Source: Deltaproteobacteria bacterium | GTDB taxonomy: Bacteria > Desulfobacterota > Binatia > Binatales > Binataceae | NCBI GenBank assembly: GCA_003135855.1 | Contig: PNBD01000117.1 | Location: 24,730-82,718 of the forward strand | Direction of reading: 5' to 3' | DNA length: 57,989 nucleotides | Shown: positions 42,197 to 52,152 of the stretch, one piece after another | Layout: each line of letters begins with the position of its first letter | Numbering within the stretch: position 1 is the first letter of the stretch | Position numbers and translations under genes: made by a program | The notes under the pieces: model-generated | Seen by the model: the letters and a program-made list of their open reading frames with translations, nothing else | The model's database searches: none | Told to the model about the DNA's origin: nothing

Positions 42197-42827
42197 GCCG
42201 CGGCCCGCAGCGAGTCGGCAAGCGCAGTCGCCACAATCCGATCTGCTTCAGTGGCGAACTGCTTGGCGCCATGGACGGATGCGGACGGAACGAGCGATAC
42301 ACGTGTCTCCACGAACCCGCGCATGCCAGCGAAGATGGTGGCTGAGGCGAAACCCTTCCAACAGGAAGAACCAGCGGCAGGCTGAGAAGCTGAGCCAGTT
42401 GGAAGAGCGTCTCAATCTTGAATGGCAGCGCGAACCATGAACAAGCTCGATACGGGACCCTGAACCGCAAGGGGAGGTGACCCCGTGACACGATTAAGGA
42501 AGTACGCGATTACTGCGATTGTGCTCGCTCTAAAGATGTCTCCTACGCGTTCTTACATTGGTCCAGCAAAAGAAGAACGTCTAGGTCTGACGTCAGACCG
42601 TTAGATTGGAGAAAGGCGGGCTGTCACTACTAAAAATTCCACTGAACCGGAATTCGAGCGGCCGCGAGAATTGCCATCGAATTAAAGCGTTTAAGTGAGA
42701 CGCCGATGCGATCTGAACCACAAGCGGCCGACGCCTGATCGAGATCAAAAAACCTCGCGCGTATAGATTCTCAGAGGACGGCTTACGGCCGCCGCGCAAC
42801 AATTGGTGAGCAGGAATCCGGAACGAA
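42197..42827. other. Gene-poor stretch between Trp-rich gene and IS
   Basis: About 630 bp. A plus-strand frame around 42350-42440 ends in a helical 'QRQAEKLSQLEERLNLEWQ', perhaps the tail of a lost gene, but no start or homology is visible. Otherwise nothing recognised. Confidence 0.35.
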
Positions 42828-43533
42828 TCAGGCGGCGAGGCGTTCGTAGCGATGACGCAGGCCACCGACCGGAGGGATGGCGACACCTTCCCGATCGGGC
42901 GTGGCATGATCGGGCACGGGTCCGGACAATCCTTGTCGAGCGAAAGATGAGTGCGGGTGCGTTGGTAGTAGTCGACGTATGAGGAGAGCACGTGGGGCAG
43001 ATGACGCTCGTTGAAGATCACGATGTGATCCAAACACTCGCGACGTATTGAACCGATCACGCGCTCGACGTATGCGTTCTGCCAAGGTGAGCGTGGCGCC
43101 GACTTCCGTGACGCCCGTAGCTTCGATCCGGCTGCGAGAGTCTGAGCCATACGATGCGTCGCGATCGCGCAGCAGATAACCGGGGCGCCGTGTCCCACGG
43201 GAAGGCTTCGGTCACCTGGCGCGAGAGCCACGCTGCGGTCGGATGCTCGGTGACAGCCGTACGCATGATCTTCCTCCGATCGTGGGCCAGAATGATCATC
43301 ACCTAGAGCAGCCGGAACGATGCGGACGGCACGACGAACATGTCGATCGCAGCGATGCCTTCGGCGTGATTGCGCAGGAAGCTACGCCAGGTCGGAGAAG
43401 GTGTGCCTCGTCTTCGCACCATTTACTTCGCGACGGTCTCCAGTGTAGCCGCCGATGCAAAACTGACCCAGGGTCTGGAGTGAACCCCGTCAGTTGGACA
43501 GTTATGGAGTGAACCCCGTCAGTTGGACAGTTA

Positions 43534-44334
43534 TCAGGCAGGAGATTGGACCAGGGGGCGGGCGTGTAACTCCTCGAACCGCACGGGCGAAAGATAGCCA
43601 AGTGCCGAGTGCAGTCTGCGAGTGTTGTATACCTCGTCGATGAAGCGTGGAAGCCTCGCGATCACGTCGGCATGGGTTCGGTAGTCACTGAGATATACCT
43701 CCTCGCACTTGATCGTCTTCATGAAGCTCTCGGCCTTGCCGTTGTCGTAGGGATTACCGCGCCGACTCATCGAACCGATCAAGCCGTGTTCTCTAAGCAA
43801 CCGCCGGTAAGGTTCAGCTGCGTACTGAACACCGCGGTCAGAATGATGAATGCAGCCGGGCGGTGGTCGTCGCGTCTCAATTGCCGTCCGCAATGCCGCC
43901 AAGGCGAGTCGCGTATCGATCTGGCGACCGAGCGCATAGCCAATCACCCGGCGCGACCAGGCGTCCAGGACCACTGCCAGGTAGACGAAGCCGGCCGGGA
44001 TGCGGATGTACGTTATATCGGCGACCCAGAGCTGGTTGGGGCCGGTCGGGCGGAAGCCGCGGGCAAGGTTGGGGAAGATCGGACCGTCGTGATCGCTGTC
44101 GGTGGTGCGCACGAACTTGCGCAAGGGTCGCACCTGAAGGCCATTTTGGCGCATCAGTCGGGCGACCGCTTTGTGATTGACGATCATGCCTTCGGCGTGA
44201 AGCTGACGAGTGATGCGCCGGTAGCCATCGCGTGGGAACTCGGCACACAGTGCCTCAACGCGCTCACGCAAAACCTTTTTCTCCGCCGCTACGCGGCGTC
44301 CGCGGTAATAGTAAGTCGAGCGCGCCAGCTTCAT
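43534..44334 (-). CDS. IS3 transposase OrfB (DDE catalytic subunit)
   Basis: Seen: 266 residues with an N-terminal HTH-21-type region ('[21 protein letters not shown]') and the DDE core: Asp in 'WVADITYI', Asp in 'HHSDRGVQY', Glu in '[12 protein letters not shown]', the last two separated by exactly 35 residues (DX35E). Start ATG at 44332-44334 overlaps the OrfA stop as ATGA, so re-initiation rather than frameshifting probably couples them. Ends at the left inverted repeat. All catalytic residues are present, so potentially active. Confidence 0.93.
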   Translation of the reverse strand: MKLARSTYYYRGRRVAAEKKVLRERVEALCAEFPRDGYRRITRQLHAEGMIVNHKAVARLMRQNGLQVRPLRKFVRTTDSDHDGPIFPNLARGFRPTGPNQLWVADITYIRIPAGFVYLAVVLDAWSRRVIGYALGRQIDTRLALAALRTAIETRRPPPGCIHHSDRGVQYAAEPYRRLLREHGLIGSMSRRGNPYDNGKAESFMKTIKCEEVYLSDYRTHADVIARLPRFIDEVYNTRRLHSALGYLSPVRFEELHARPLVQSPA

Positions 44335-44687
44335 GGTTCGGCATCCTCGCGCGACGGAGACGGCTTCGGGCCGCTCACAATGGAGTAGCTCCCGTCGCTG
44401 GCCTGGCGTCCCAACTGCGCCCCTTTTTTGAGCAGATCGACTTCCATCGTCAGCTGGCCGACCTTGCGCTCGAGTTCAGCGATCTTGCGCTCGTACTCGG
44501 CGACCTGCACCGCCTCGGCCAACTCGTCGGTGAACTCGCCTGCCTCGTACTTGCGGATCCAAAGCCGAATCAGATTGCGCGAAAGACTGTGCCGGCGCGC
44601 AAGCTCATGCAGACCCGCCCGGCCGTCGAGAAATTCCTTCGCGAGTTGCCGCTTGAACTCCGAACTGAAACTGCGATGTCGAGCCAT
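44331..44687 (-). CDS. IS3 transposase OrfA (HTH subunit)
   Basis: Seen: 118 residues with helix-turn-helix '[30 protein letters not shown]' spread over residues ~21-50 and a leucine-zipper-like '[25 protein letters not shown]'. Known: binds the IS ends and partners OrfB. Uninterrupted. Confidence 0.92.
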   Translation of the reverse strand: MARHRSFSSEFKRQLAKEFLDGRAGLHELARRHSLSRNLIRLWIRKYEAGEFTDELAEAVQVAEYERKIAELERKVGQLTMEVDLLKKGAQLGRQASDGSYSIVSGPKPSPSREDAEP

Positions 44688-45331
44688 GGCCTATCCTCCG
44701 ATAAGCCCGCCGCCCGGTCCAATTCGTACCTCCCCGGCTGTCCAGTTTCAGGGGTTCACTCCAACCTTCGCCCGAGGTGGGTCAATATTCAACCGGCGTT
44801 GACACTTGGCTGACCTCGATGCCGAGTTTGAGCAGCTCGCCGTGGATCCGAGGCGCACCCTACAGCGGGTTGGCGCTGCTCATCTGCCGAATCAGATCGC
44901 GAATCTCGCGCTCTACTGAGGGTCGCCCTGATCTCGAGCGCCAACGCCAAAACAGGCGGAATCCCTGACTGTGCCACTGGATCACAGTTGCCGGCTTGAC
45001 CGACACCATCACCTCCAGACAGCGCGGCCATATTCGGTAGAGCCAGACCCAGAGCTAGCGGTCCATCGCGAACAGCCGGGCCGACCCGGCCGCTGGCGGC
45101 GAAGAACATGCAGCTGATGACGGAGAGCTAGGTTCTCTAGTTCCACCACCGCCCGGCTGCGCAATCGGCGGGCAAGAACCAAAATGATCGAACGCACGGC
45201 CTTATGCATGCCGGCGACACTACGGCGGCCCATCCCAAAACTCTAGACTTTTCGCCGCGTTCGTAGTTTTTGGTGGGCACAGCGGTTCCGCAAATGTTCC
45301 CGGGCCGAAATTTTGCACGTTTTTCGGGCTA

Positions 45332-47641
45332 CTATTTGCTGAGCAGTACGTTGACCGCGTTCCACACGCCAAGCGGTTCCTTCGCGATCAATTCGCGGGC
45401 CCTGTCCGCCATCGCCGAAGATGGGCTTGGCGCGGGCTCATACTCGGCCGTCAATTTGTTCCATATCGCATAGGCTTCTTCAAAACGCCTCTGCCTATAG
45501 TGTCCCAAAGCTTGGGAAAACCGAGAGACCAGATCCTTCTGTGCGTCAGTTGCTCGATTGAGCTCCGCAATTGGCTGATAGATCGTCATCGTTTTCTTCG
45601 CGCCCTTGACCTGGACCCAGTCCAGTTCACGCATCAGGAACTCGTGGCGGGCGAGTTGATTCGTATTTTCTCCGACCACGATCAAGCATGCGTATAGCGG
45701 CGGAACGCCTTCCAGTCGCGCCGCCAGGTTCACGTCCTCGCCCATCGCGGTGTATGCGAAGCGATTTTCGCTACCGATGTTCCCGACGACCGCGTTTCCG
45801 CTGTCTATTCCCATCTTGATAGTAAAGCCCTTTTCGCCCCGCCGCTCGTCTTCCTCGCGCGCGCGCCCGACTCCATCAATGATCGCCATCGCCGCTCGAA
45901 TCGCGCTGCTCGCGTGGTTGGGATCAGAAAGCGGTGCTCCCCAGATGCCCATCACCGCATCTCCTACAAACCGTTCGACATAACCGCCGGTCGCATCTAC
46001 CGGCTGTACGATGTAATGAAAATACCGATTGACCTTGCTGGTCAGGTCTTCAGGCGTCATCTGCGTCGACGCAACCGTGAAGCCGCTCAGATCCGCAAAC
46101 ATCACGGTGATTTCATGCTCTTCGCCTCCGAGCTTGAGTGGATTCAAATCGTTCGCGAGGCGATCGACGAGGACGGGGGAGAGATAGTGTTCGAAGGCGG
46201 ATCGTACGCGTTCACGGATCCGCTGCCGTCTTTTGAGCAACGCCGAGAACGCGACAGTCTGGGCCAAAACACAAGAACTCAGCAGCGTAAGCCACGTGCA
46301 ATAGAGTCGATGTGCGCGCAAATAGTAAACGGCAAATCCATAGTAGATAAGAAAACATGCCAAGACCGTGATGATCGACCACAGAATTAGCCGGTGATCT
46401 GACATTGAAGTAGCGAAATATGCGAGAAATAGAGTTAGTCCGAGCCCGATCGGAAGCACTATTCCATATACGATAGAATCATCAGTAAGGACATGAAGGA
46501 AGTCTTGACTAAGTATGTCCTCGATTGCATTTGCTTGAAGCTCGACCAGATATTGCCTACCGCTCAGCGACTGAAGCTTGGGCGTGTTTCGCGTCTCAAA
46601 ACCTATCAGAACTATCTTGCCTGCGAGGTCCTGCTTAGGCGTCTTGCCATTGACGACGTCGATCGCCGAGTAGTGCGAAAACGCTTCATGTGGTCGACAA
46701 TATAGAAACCATCCCGGCGGGATCTTTGTGCGGCCGATCGAAACCGCCGCCGTCCAGTCAGTGAACGCGATGGCGATGGGCGCATGATGAAGGTAGTCAC
46801 CGGCGATCGCCTCTGAGAAAGGTACGTAATATTCGCCAGCGATTTTCAACACAGGCGCGACGGACGTCGTCAGGCTGCCTTCCAAGTCGAGGTATGCGGT
46901 TCCGCGTGCGGCGCGGGTGAGCAACTGCGAGGGTCCTTCGTAGCGAGCGGGGTAATGTTCGTTGGCATCGAATGAGTCGACGATGTCGTCACCACGGCCG
47001 AAAATGTAATGAATCGGACTACGCTCAACTTCTTTCGGCTTGATGGGTCCGTAGTGAGCTGACGAACCTGCTTCGCGTAGGTTTTGTCCGGAAGCAAGTG
47101 CGTGAGGTGTCGAGTAGTCCGGTGGTGCAAGAGCCGACCCCTCGCTCGTCCAGCCCAAATACGTAGATCCTTGCTCCTCAACAGCTTGAGCAAAGTCTCG
47201 TTGAAGCTCTGCCAGATCGCCGTCATTGACGTCGAATGTAGCGGGTTGAGAACGGCCAAGCAGTTTGGAAAGGACCGGGTCAGTCAAGCCTAGGTCACTC
47301 GGCAAGACTGCCGCAAGACCCACTATCGCTGCTTTATCATCTTTCAACTTCCGGAATAACGCGGGGTACAGCGCGCCGAGCGACGCGGGCGTCCGCGTAT
47401 AAGAATTTACGGTTTTATCGTCGATCGCAACGATCACTACTGCGCCGGATAACTTCGACCGGTTGAGCCACATCGACATCTGCAGAGGCAAAACGTTGAA
47501 TTCGATTCGCATGATCGACGCAGGGAAAAACCAGTATAGACCTCCGCATACCACCACGACAGCAAGACCCACCAAGCCTGCGCGAAGCGCGTCGCTAACC
47601 GATCGGCTCAATAAATCTGGTTTTTGCGCAGCTTCAAGCAA
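45332..47641 (-). CDS. CHASE2-domain class III adenylate/guanylate cyclase
   Basis: Seen: 769 residues. N-terminal transmembrane segment (~20-42), an extracytoplasmic CHASE2 sensor (~45-400, 'VVIVAIDDKTVNSY', 'FLYCRPHEAFSHYSAIDVVNG', 'KIVLIGFET'), three membrane helices (~410-480), then a catalytic domain with 'VTVMFADLSGF' (metal Asp), 'ERFVGDAVMGIWGAP' (second Asp) and 'YTAMGEDVNLAARLE'. Known: makes cAMP or cGMP in response to an outside signal. The start is uncertain: a TTG at 47639-47641 is used because ATGs upstream are out of frame. Lies 50 bp after the secreted propeller gene, likely one operon. Confidence 0.9.
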   Translation of the reverse strand: MLEAAQKPDLLSRSVSDALRAGLVGLAVVVVCGGLYWFFPASIMRIEFNVLPLQMSMWLNRSKLSGAVVIVAIDDKTVNSYTRTPASLGALYPALFRKLKDDKAAIVGLAAVLPSDLGLTDPVLSKLLGRSQPATFDVNDGDLAELQRDFAQAVEEQGSTYLGWTSEGSALAPPDYSTPHALASGQNLREAGSSAHYGPIKPKEVERSPIHYIFGRGDDIVDSFDANEHYPARYEGPSQLLTRAARGTAYLDLEGSLTTSVAPVLKIAGEYYVPFSEAIAGDYLHHAPIAIAFTDWTAAVSIGRTKIPPGWFLYCRPHEAFSHYSAIDVVNGKTPKQDLAGKIVLIGFETRNTPKLQSLSGRQYLVELQANAIEDILSQDFLHVLTDDSIVYGIVLPIGLGLTLFLAYFATSMSDHRLILWSIITVLACFLIYYGFAVYYLRAHRLYCTWLTLLSSCVLAQTVAFSALLKRRQRIRERVRSAFEHYLSPVLVDRLANDLNPLKLGGEEHEITVMFADLSGFTVASTQMTPEDLTSKVNRYFHYIVQPVDATGGYVERFVGDAVMGIWGAPLSDPNHASSAIRAAMAIIDGVGRAREEDERRGEKGFTIKMGIDSGNAVVGNIGSENRFAYTAMGEDVNLAARLEGVPPLYACLIVVGENTNQLARHEFLMRELDWVQVKGAKKTMTIYQPIAELNRATDAQKDLVSRFSQALGHYRQRRFEEAYAIWNKLTAEYEPAPSPSSAMADRARELIAKEPLGVWNAVNVLLSK

Positions 47642-47691
47642 GTTCTGACGGCACCCGCTAGCGTGTACATGAGAACTCCTGATACATCGCT

Positions 47692-50280
47692 CTATCCTCG
47701 GTGTGGTTCTACCAATTGATAAGCACCGCGTCCGTGCGTTCCAATGTAGATTGTTCCATCATCGTTCTGTTCGATGTCAAATACCGAGACCGCCGGAATG
47801 ACACCCAAGTTGAAAGCCTTCCAGCTCTTGCCTCCGTTGATGCTACGGAAAACGCCAATGTCCGTTGCCGCGTACACGTGTTTTCGATGTGTCTTTCGCT
47901 TGTCGACTAACAATCTTAGAACTGGAACATCAGGCAAGGGCGAACGTCCGCCTATGCCATCGGCCTGACTCCAGCTCGCTCCGAAGTCGTTGGTCCTGAA
48001 GAAATGGCCGACGCCGGTGGCAGAGGTAAATCCAGAAATACTCAGATAGGCGGTCTGAGAATCGTTCGGATCGACTTCAATTCCAGTAGCTTGGGTGGCA
48101 GAGCTGTCGAATGGGAGATTGTTAGTAACATCACTCCAGACAGCGCCACTATCAAGATTCGCTTGAGTCGTGTTGAAGACGCTGAAGCCATCACCGTCAT
48201 TTACAGACACGGCCCATGCGCGATGATCGTCAGAGGGTGCGAACTCGATATCTTGTAGCGCGCACGAGCCGTCCAGGCACCCGGATGTCAAGTCCGCAGC
48301 CTCCTGACGATGCCAAGTAAGCATTCCATCGGTCGATACGTAGATGAAGTGCGCCCCGAACAGCACGCGAGCGGAGACCTGGGGATCGACTGCGATCGGC
48401 GGGTAGAAGTTCGGCGCATCACCGGCGCTAAACATTGCCCTGGTGATAGAGCAGGTAGGCTGTCGAACATCGAAGGTGAGACCCCCGTCAATTGATCGAC
48501 CCATCTGACCGACCGGCAAAAATCCAAACAGCAAAAACGAATCAGACGTATGGTAAGCAAGGTTCGGATTGATCTTGTCGAACCGTTGAAATGCACCATC
48601 ACCCGCGTCGACGCCATGCCAGCCCAGATTCTTCGGGCCCTTGAACAACTGCGTGCCGTTGTCCTGGAAACCCGCCAGGAGCCGCGCTCTCATACTCGGG
48701 TCCGGTGCGATCGCTTGAATCTGTCCGATCTGGAGGGTGCCGTTGAGTGAAGAGAATGACGCAACTCCGCTATTGATGTTGTCCAGATCGAATTTGTAAG
48801 CGCCGCCGTCGTTGCCGAGATAGATGGTGTGATTGTCAGGAGCGCTCGCGAGTGCGTGCTGATCTGTATGCGTTCCGCCGTTGGCCGCAAGAAACGTCCA
48901 ATTCGTCCCGGACTCCGTCGATTCATATATTCCGACGCCTCCAAACAGCACCGTCGCGCCGGTCGGATCACTGGGCGCAACCAGCAGCGTCTGATCGTAA
49001 AACGGCTGAGCATAGTTAAACAGCCGGTCGCCGGGGTTAGTGCCGTCGATCACCTCCAGACCATTAGGATCGAGGAAACTTGGTACGGTCTTAACGCTCC
49101 ATGTGACCCCAGCATCGGTCGACTTAAAAAATCCGGCATAACCGGTAGCGTCCGATCTGCCGACCATCGCATACACTGTGCCCGGTGGTGAATTCGCCGC
49201 TGCCAGAGTCGTGCGGCCCCCGCCGTCTGCGAGGCCGGGAAAATTGACTATCGACCACGTTTGGCCGCCGTCACCGGAACGGAATACACCGGTCAGAGCG
49301 ATGCTGACGTACACGTTCTTGGGATTGACCGGATCGATCGCGACGTCCTCAGCAGGACACGAAATGAATCCTGCAACGCCGCAGCCGAAGGTCTTTCCGG
49401 GGACGTGGATCCAGTGAAGTCCTCCATCTGTCGAGCGCCACAGCCCGAGTTTGGCCAAATAGTTTTCATAGACCGTCGGATCCGCTCGGCCAGAGCTGAA
49501 TCCGAAGCTGACGGCTGCAAACAAGTGGGATGGATTGTGCGACGAATCTATCGCCAATCTGGTAAAGGACATGCGATCGAAGGTTCCGGGCGCCAACTCG
49601 GTCCAATGGCGACCCAAGTCTGACGATCTGAATATTCCCGCTCCGTAGTACGAGTCGCCTGAGTTGTTGCCTTCCCCCGTCGCGACGTAGAGCGTGGAGG
49701 GAGCGGTATTTACCGCGTCAATCGCCAATGCGCCGATCGCTTGCGTTGGCAGACTGTCGGTGATTGGCCTAAAGTGCACCCCGCGGTCGCGGCTCAGCCA
49801 CACGCCTCCGCCGGCGGCGCCAACGAAGACATCTCCGGTCCTTGGTTCGACGGCTATTGCAGTGACCCGTCCGCTGGCATCGAAGTGCGTACCCGGGGAG
49901 CCCGGCGGAAAGAAGGGGGTCAAGTCGCCGAAATCCGGCGGTTCATTCAGCAACGGCTGCGGTCCGATGAATCGCCAGGTCTCGTTACGCTTGCTGGCCG
50001 CAGTCGATAGGGACAGCTGTACCATCTCAGTCTGACGCATCTGATCAACAGCGCGTCGATAAGCACCTTGGACTACCCCGAATTGAAGGCCGCGCAACCG
50101 GGAAAAATAGAGGTCGCGCTCACGGTGCACTTGCAGTCGATGCGACAAAACCGCGGCTGCACTGATCGCTGGGCAAGGATTTTCGAGTGCTATGGAATCC
50201 CCACCGTGCAAGAACGAGAAAACGATCGCAAACGCAAGGACTAGAGTTTTATGCGGCGAGAGTCTTCGTGAATCAAGCAT
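47692..50280 (-). CDS. Secreted Asp-box (BNR/sortilin-like) propeller protein
   Basis: Seen: 862 residues from the ATG at 50278-50280 behind GGGGAGAA. Signal peptide (~1-32), then at least ten Asp-box-like turns ('SRDRGVHF', 'SSDLGRHWTEL', 'STDGGLHWI', 'SGDGGQTWS', 'STDAGVTWS', 'TNDFGASWS', 'SINGGKSWK'), consistent with a ten-bladed or double propeller as in sortilin/Vps10-like and xyloglucanase-type proteins. No catalytic residues can be assigned. Known: such proteins bind glycans or peptides outside the cytoplasm. Upstream of and close to the CHASE2 cyclase, whose sensor faces the same compartment. Confidence 0.85.
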   Translation of the reverse strand: MLDSRRLSPHKTLVLAFAIVFSFLHGGDSIALENPCPAISAAAVLSHRLQVHRERDLYFSRLRGLQFGVVQGAYRRAVDQMRQTEMVQLSLSTAASKRNETWRFIGPQPLLNEPPDFGDLTPFFPPGSPGTHFDASGRVTAIAVEPRTGDVFVGAAGGGVWLSRDRGVHFRPITDSLPTQAIGALAIDAVNTAPSTLYVATGEGNNSGDSYYGAGIFRSSDLGRHWTELAPGTFDRMSFTRLAIDSSHNPSHLFAAVSFGFSSGRADPTVYENYLAKLGLWRSTDGGLHWIHVPGKTFGCGVAGFISCPAEDVAIDPVNPKNVYVSIALTGVFRSGDGGQTWSIVNFPGLADGGGRTTLAAANSPPGTVYAMVGRSDATGYAGFFKSTDAGVTWSVKTVPSFLDPNGLEVIDGTNPGDRLFNYAQPFYDQTLLVAPSDPTGATVLFGGVGIYESTESGTNWTFLAANGGTHTDQHALASAPDNHTIYLGNDGGAYKFDLDNINSGVASFSSLNGTLQIGQIQAIAPDPSMRARLLAGFQDNGTQLFKGPKNLGWHGVDAGDGAFQRFDKINPNLAYHTSDSFLLFGFLPVGQMGRSIDGGLTFDVRQPTCSITRAMFSAGDAPNFYPPIAVDPQVSARVLFGAHFIYVSTDGMLTWHRQEAADLTSGCLDGSCALQDIEFAPSDDHRAWAVSVNDGDGFSVFNTTQANLDSGAVWSDVTNNLPFDSSATQATGIEVDPNDSQTAYLSISGFTSATGVGHFFRTNDFGASWSQADGIGGRSPLPDVPVLRLLVDKRKTHRKHVYAATDIGVFRSINGGKSWKAFNLGVIPAVSVFDIEQNDDGTIYIGTHGRGAYQLVEPHRG

Positions 50281-50501
50281 TTCTCCCCTGTTGGCCGGTC
50301 TCATTCCAATCTGCGTTTGCCGTAGTACGGCAGCGTCGTCTCGGAGCTAGATTCGGCTTTCGGCTCACTCACCGTGACTCCTCAGCGGATTTGGGTTTCA
50401 TCACCCGACTCATAGTCTTGGAAGGCCACTTACCGGCCCTCCCGTCTCGACTCGGCCGGATCATCGTCGCCCACCCTCCGGTAAATCAATATATGATTCC
50501 C

Positions 50502-50798
50502 CTATTTTGCAATCTCCGGAATTTTGCCTTTGAGTCGCACATCCTGCGCGGAGACACACTGCGCCTTGGCATACAGTCTTCTGAACCAGGCGGATTCTCT
50601 CTCCTCAGGATGATCGGCGTACCAGTCACGCAGCGCGAATAATACGAATTTGCATCGCTCGGCGGAATCGAACTTGCCGGATTGCTCCCACCTTGAGATC
50701 GGCGCACCTGCATCAAACTCGTTTGGTGCAATCCATGGCGGCATCAACAAATACCACCCGACCAAGGCGAGCGCTGCTGCGTGGCGGGCTTCATTCAT
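50502..50798 (-). CDS. Small secreted or membrane-anchored hypothetical protein
   Basis: Seen: 98 residues. A short hydrophobic N-terminus ('AALALVGWYLLMPPW') is followed by a soluble part with 'GAPISRWEQSGKFDSAERCK' and one more Cys ('KAQCVSAQD'). Many soil bacteria encode short proteins with this 'LALVGWYLMxPP' opening and a serine/cysteine-rich tail; no function is known to me. ATG at 50796-50798. Confidence 0.65.
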   Translation of the reverse strand: MNEARHAAALALVGWYLLMPPWIAPNEFDAGAPISRWEQSGKFDSAERCKFVLFALRDWYADHPEERESAWFRRLYAKAQCVSAQDVRLKGKIPEIAK

Positions 50799-50804
50799 AT
50801 TTTT

Positions 50805-51513
50805 CTAGCTAAAGATGCTCCAGAGTCCGTTCAAGTATTTTGAGTCATTCTTGTGCAGCATCGCGATTCCACTCCGATCCGATAGGCGGTAAGCCTCAAA
50901 CAGAATCGAGAGAATCGGACCGGCCGCGGTCTCTATTTGTGTCTCCGTTGTTGGTGGTCGTGAATCCATCTTCTTTCCACTCGAGCCTCCACTCAGGAGT
51001 TTCGAGTCGAGAGATACACTACCGGGAAGCACAAGTCGATCTTTACCCTGCGCGAATAACCTCGTCTGCTCCGCCGATTGCTGGAATCCTTGGCGGGCGC
51101 ACGCCTTCTATTGGCGTGCAACGCCCGAGGTGACCAACTCAGCTTCCAGCGCTGCGTCACCGGGCAATATCAGTCCCTTGTCTTTTTCATAGATCGCGCG
51201 ATGCAGCGGCACGCGCAGGACTTGCGCTCGCGCCGCTGGCTCCGTCTGTGGATCTACCATCTGATACCCTAAGTCAGTCAACAGCACGGTGTCATCGTTG
51301 GTTTGGATCACGCCGAACATTTGGGCCGCCAAGACCTTTATCTTGAACCTGGCGCTCTCGACCTTCTCATGTTTTAGCCAAGCTGCAAGTTGATCAGCCG
51401 TTCTGTCCTGTCCGCCGTGCTGAAAGATCGCCTTGACGACAGCAGCCGCATCATCAAGATCGCAGTACTGGAAGCCGATTTTTGAGCGCTCCAGCCGCTG
51501 GCTTACCGTCCCT
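50805..51513 (-). pseudogene. DUF5343-like protein gene with in-frame amber stop
   Basis: Seen: one continuous minus-strand frame reads 'RSKIGFQYCDLDDAAAVVKAIFQ', 'ADQLAAWLKHE', 'AAQMFGVIQTNDDTVLLTDLGYQMVD', 'VPLHRAIYEKDKGLILPGD', then TAG at 51108-51110, then continues in the same frame with 'FQQSAEQTRLFAQGKDRLVLPGS' to a stop at 50805. The pattern resembles winged-helix DUF5343-type proteins. No start codon is visible at the 5' end, where it meets a truncated LLM gene. Probably inactive. Confidence 0.65.
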
Positions 51514-51523
51514 GATGATCAGA

Positions 51524-52152
51524 GGGAATTCGACGCGGAGAGCGGTTCGCCTATCGCGAAGACCATCGCCACGCTCGATATCCTCTCGGGTGGACGCGTC
51601 ATCCTGGGCGTCGGCGCCGGATGGCTTCGTGAAGAGACCGAAGCGATGGGGACGCAGTTTGAATCCCGCTGGAAGCGGCTGCGCGAGACGGTCGAGGCGA
51701 TCCGAGTGCTATGGACGCAGTCGGAACCCTCCTATCAGGGTGAACTGGTGAAGTTTCCCCGCGTCCGATGCGATCCGAAGCCGATCCAGAAGCCGGGCCC
51801 TCCGATTTTGCTCGGCGCGCTCGGACCCAAGGCGCTCGAACGGGTGGTCCGTACTTACGATGGATGGGTGCCGATCGCCGGCAGGCCCCAGAGCTTCAAG
51901 CGTCATGTCGACGCTCTTAGGAAAGTTGCGACCGAGCGCGGGCGCGATCCCAAGACCCTGCAGATCAGCGCGTTCGTCGCTCCGGCAGACGATGGGATCT
52001 CGTTGGAAGACCTCAAACTGTACAAGGAAGCGGGCGCCGATCGGCTCGTCCCGTTTTCCCAAGGCGATGCGATCAAAATGGCCGCCGGAAAGACCCTCGA
52101 GATCGTGCGCAGGCCGGCGCCGACCGTCGAGCGCGCCGAGAAGGTGAAATAG
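51524..52152 (+). pseudogene. LLM-class oxidoreductase, 5'-truncated
   Basis: Seen: homology starts abruptly at 'AKTIATLDILSGGRVILGVGAGWL' and runs to a normal C-terminus ('KAMA'-like end 'IVRRPAPTVERAEKVK'). About the first 80 residues of the TIM barrel are missing. An ATG at 51433 is open in frame, but its upstream part overlaps the DUF5343-like gene on the other strand. Not expected to fold. Marks a rearrangement junction near 51515-51545. Confidence 0.75.

Larger units (their letters stand above)
43476..44763 (-). mobile_element. Intact IS3-family insertion sequence
   Basis: Seen: terminal inverted repeats TGGAGTGAACCCC... at the left (43505, with an extra tandem copy from 43476) and the complement of TGGAGTGAACCCCTGAAACT at the right (ending 44763). 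Two overlapping intact transposase frames inside. The left end is present twice in tandem as a 29-bp direct repeat (43476-43504, 43505-43533). I see no matching 3-4 bp target duplication. Confidence 0.88.
43444..44804. mobile_element. IS21-like ends, interior replaced by an IS3 element
   Basis: Seen: 27-bp imperfect inverted repeats, TGTAGCCGCCG...TGACCCA at 43444-43470 and its partner TGTCAACGCCGG...TGACCCA read on the minus strand from 44804 to 44778 (19 of 27 positions match). TGT...TGACCC-type ends resemble IS21-family elements. Only 32 and 41 bp of this element remain outside the IS3 insertion, so no istA/istB is left. Assignment is by end sequence only. Confidence 0.5.
42828..45233 (-). 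pseudogene. Decayed integrase-type transposase (IS481-like), copy 2, split by insertions
   Basis: Seen: the N-terminal half reads leftward from 45233 ('VELENLALRHQLHVLRRQRP', 'LWVWLYRIWPRCLEVM', 'GAPRIHGELLKLGIEVSQ') to about 44806. The C-terminal half continues at 43443 ('SFLRNHAEGIAAIDMFVV', 'EHPTAAWLSRQVTEAFPWD', 'SPWQNAYVERVIGSIRRECLDH', 'RTRTHLSLDKD') to a stop near 42828. Stops at 45055-45057, 44860-44862, 43433-43435 and 43303-43305, plus frameshifts, make it inactive. The break is filled by 43444-44804. Confidence 0.8.
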
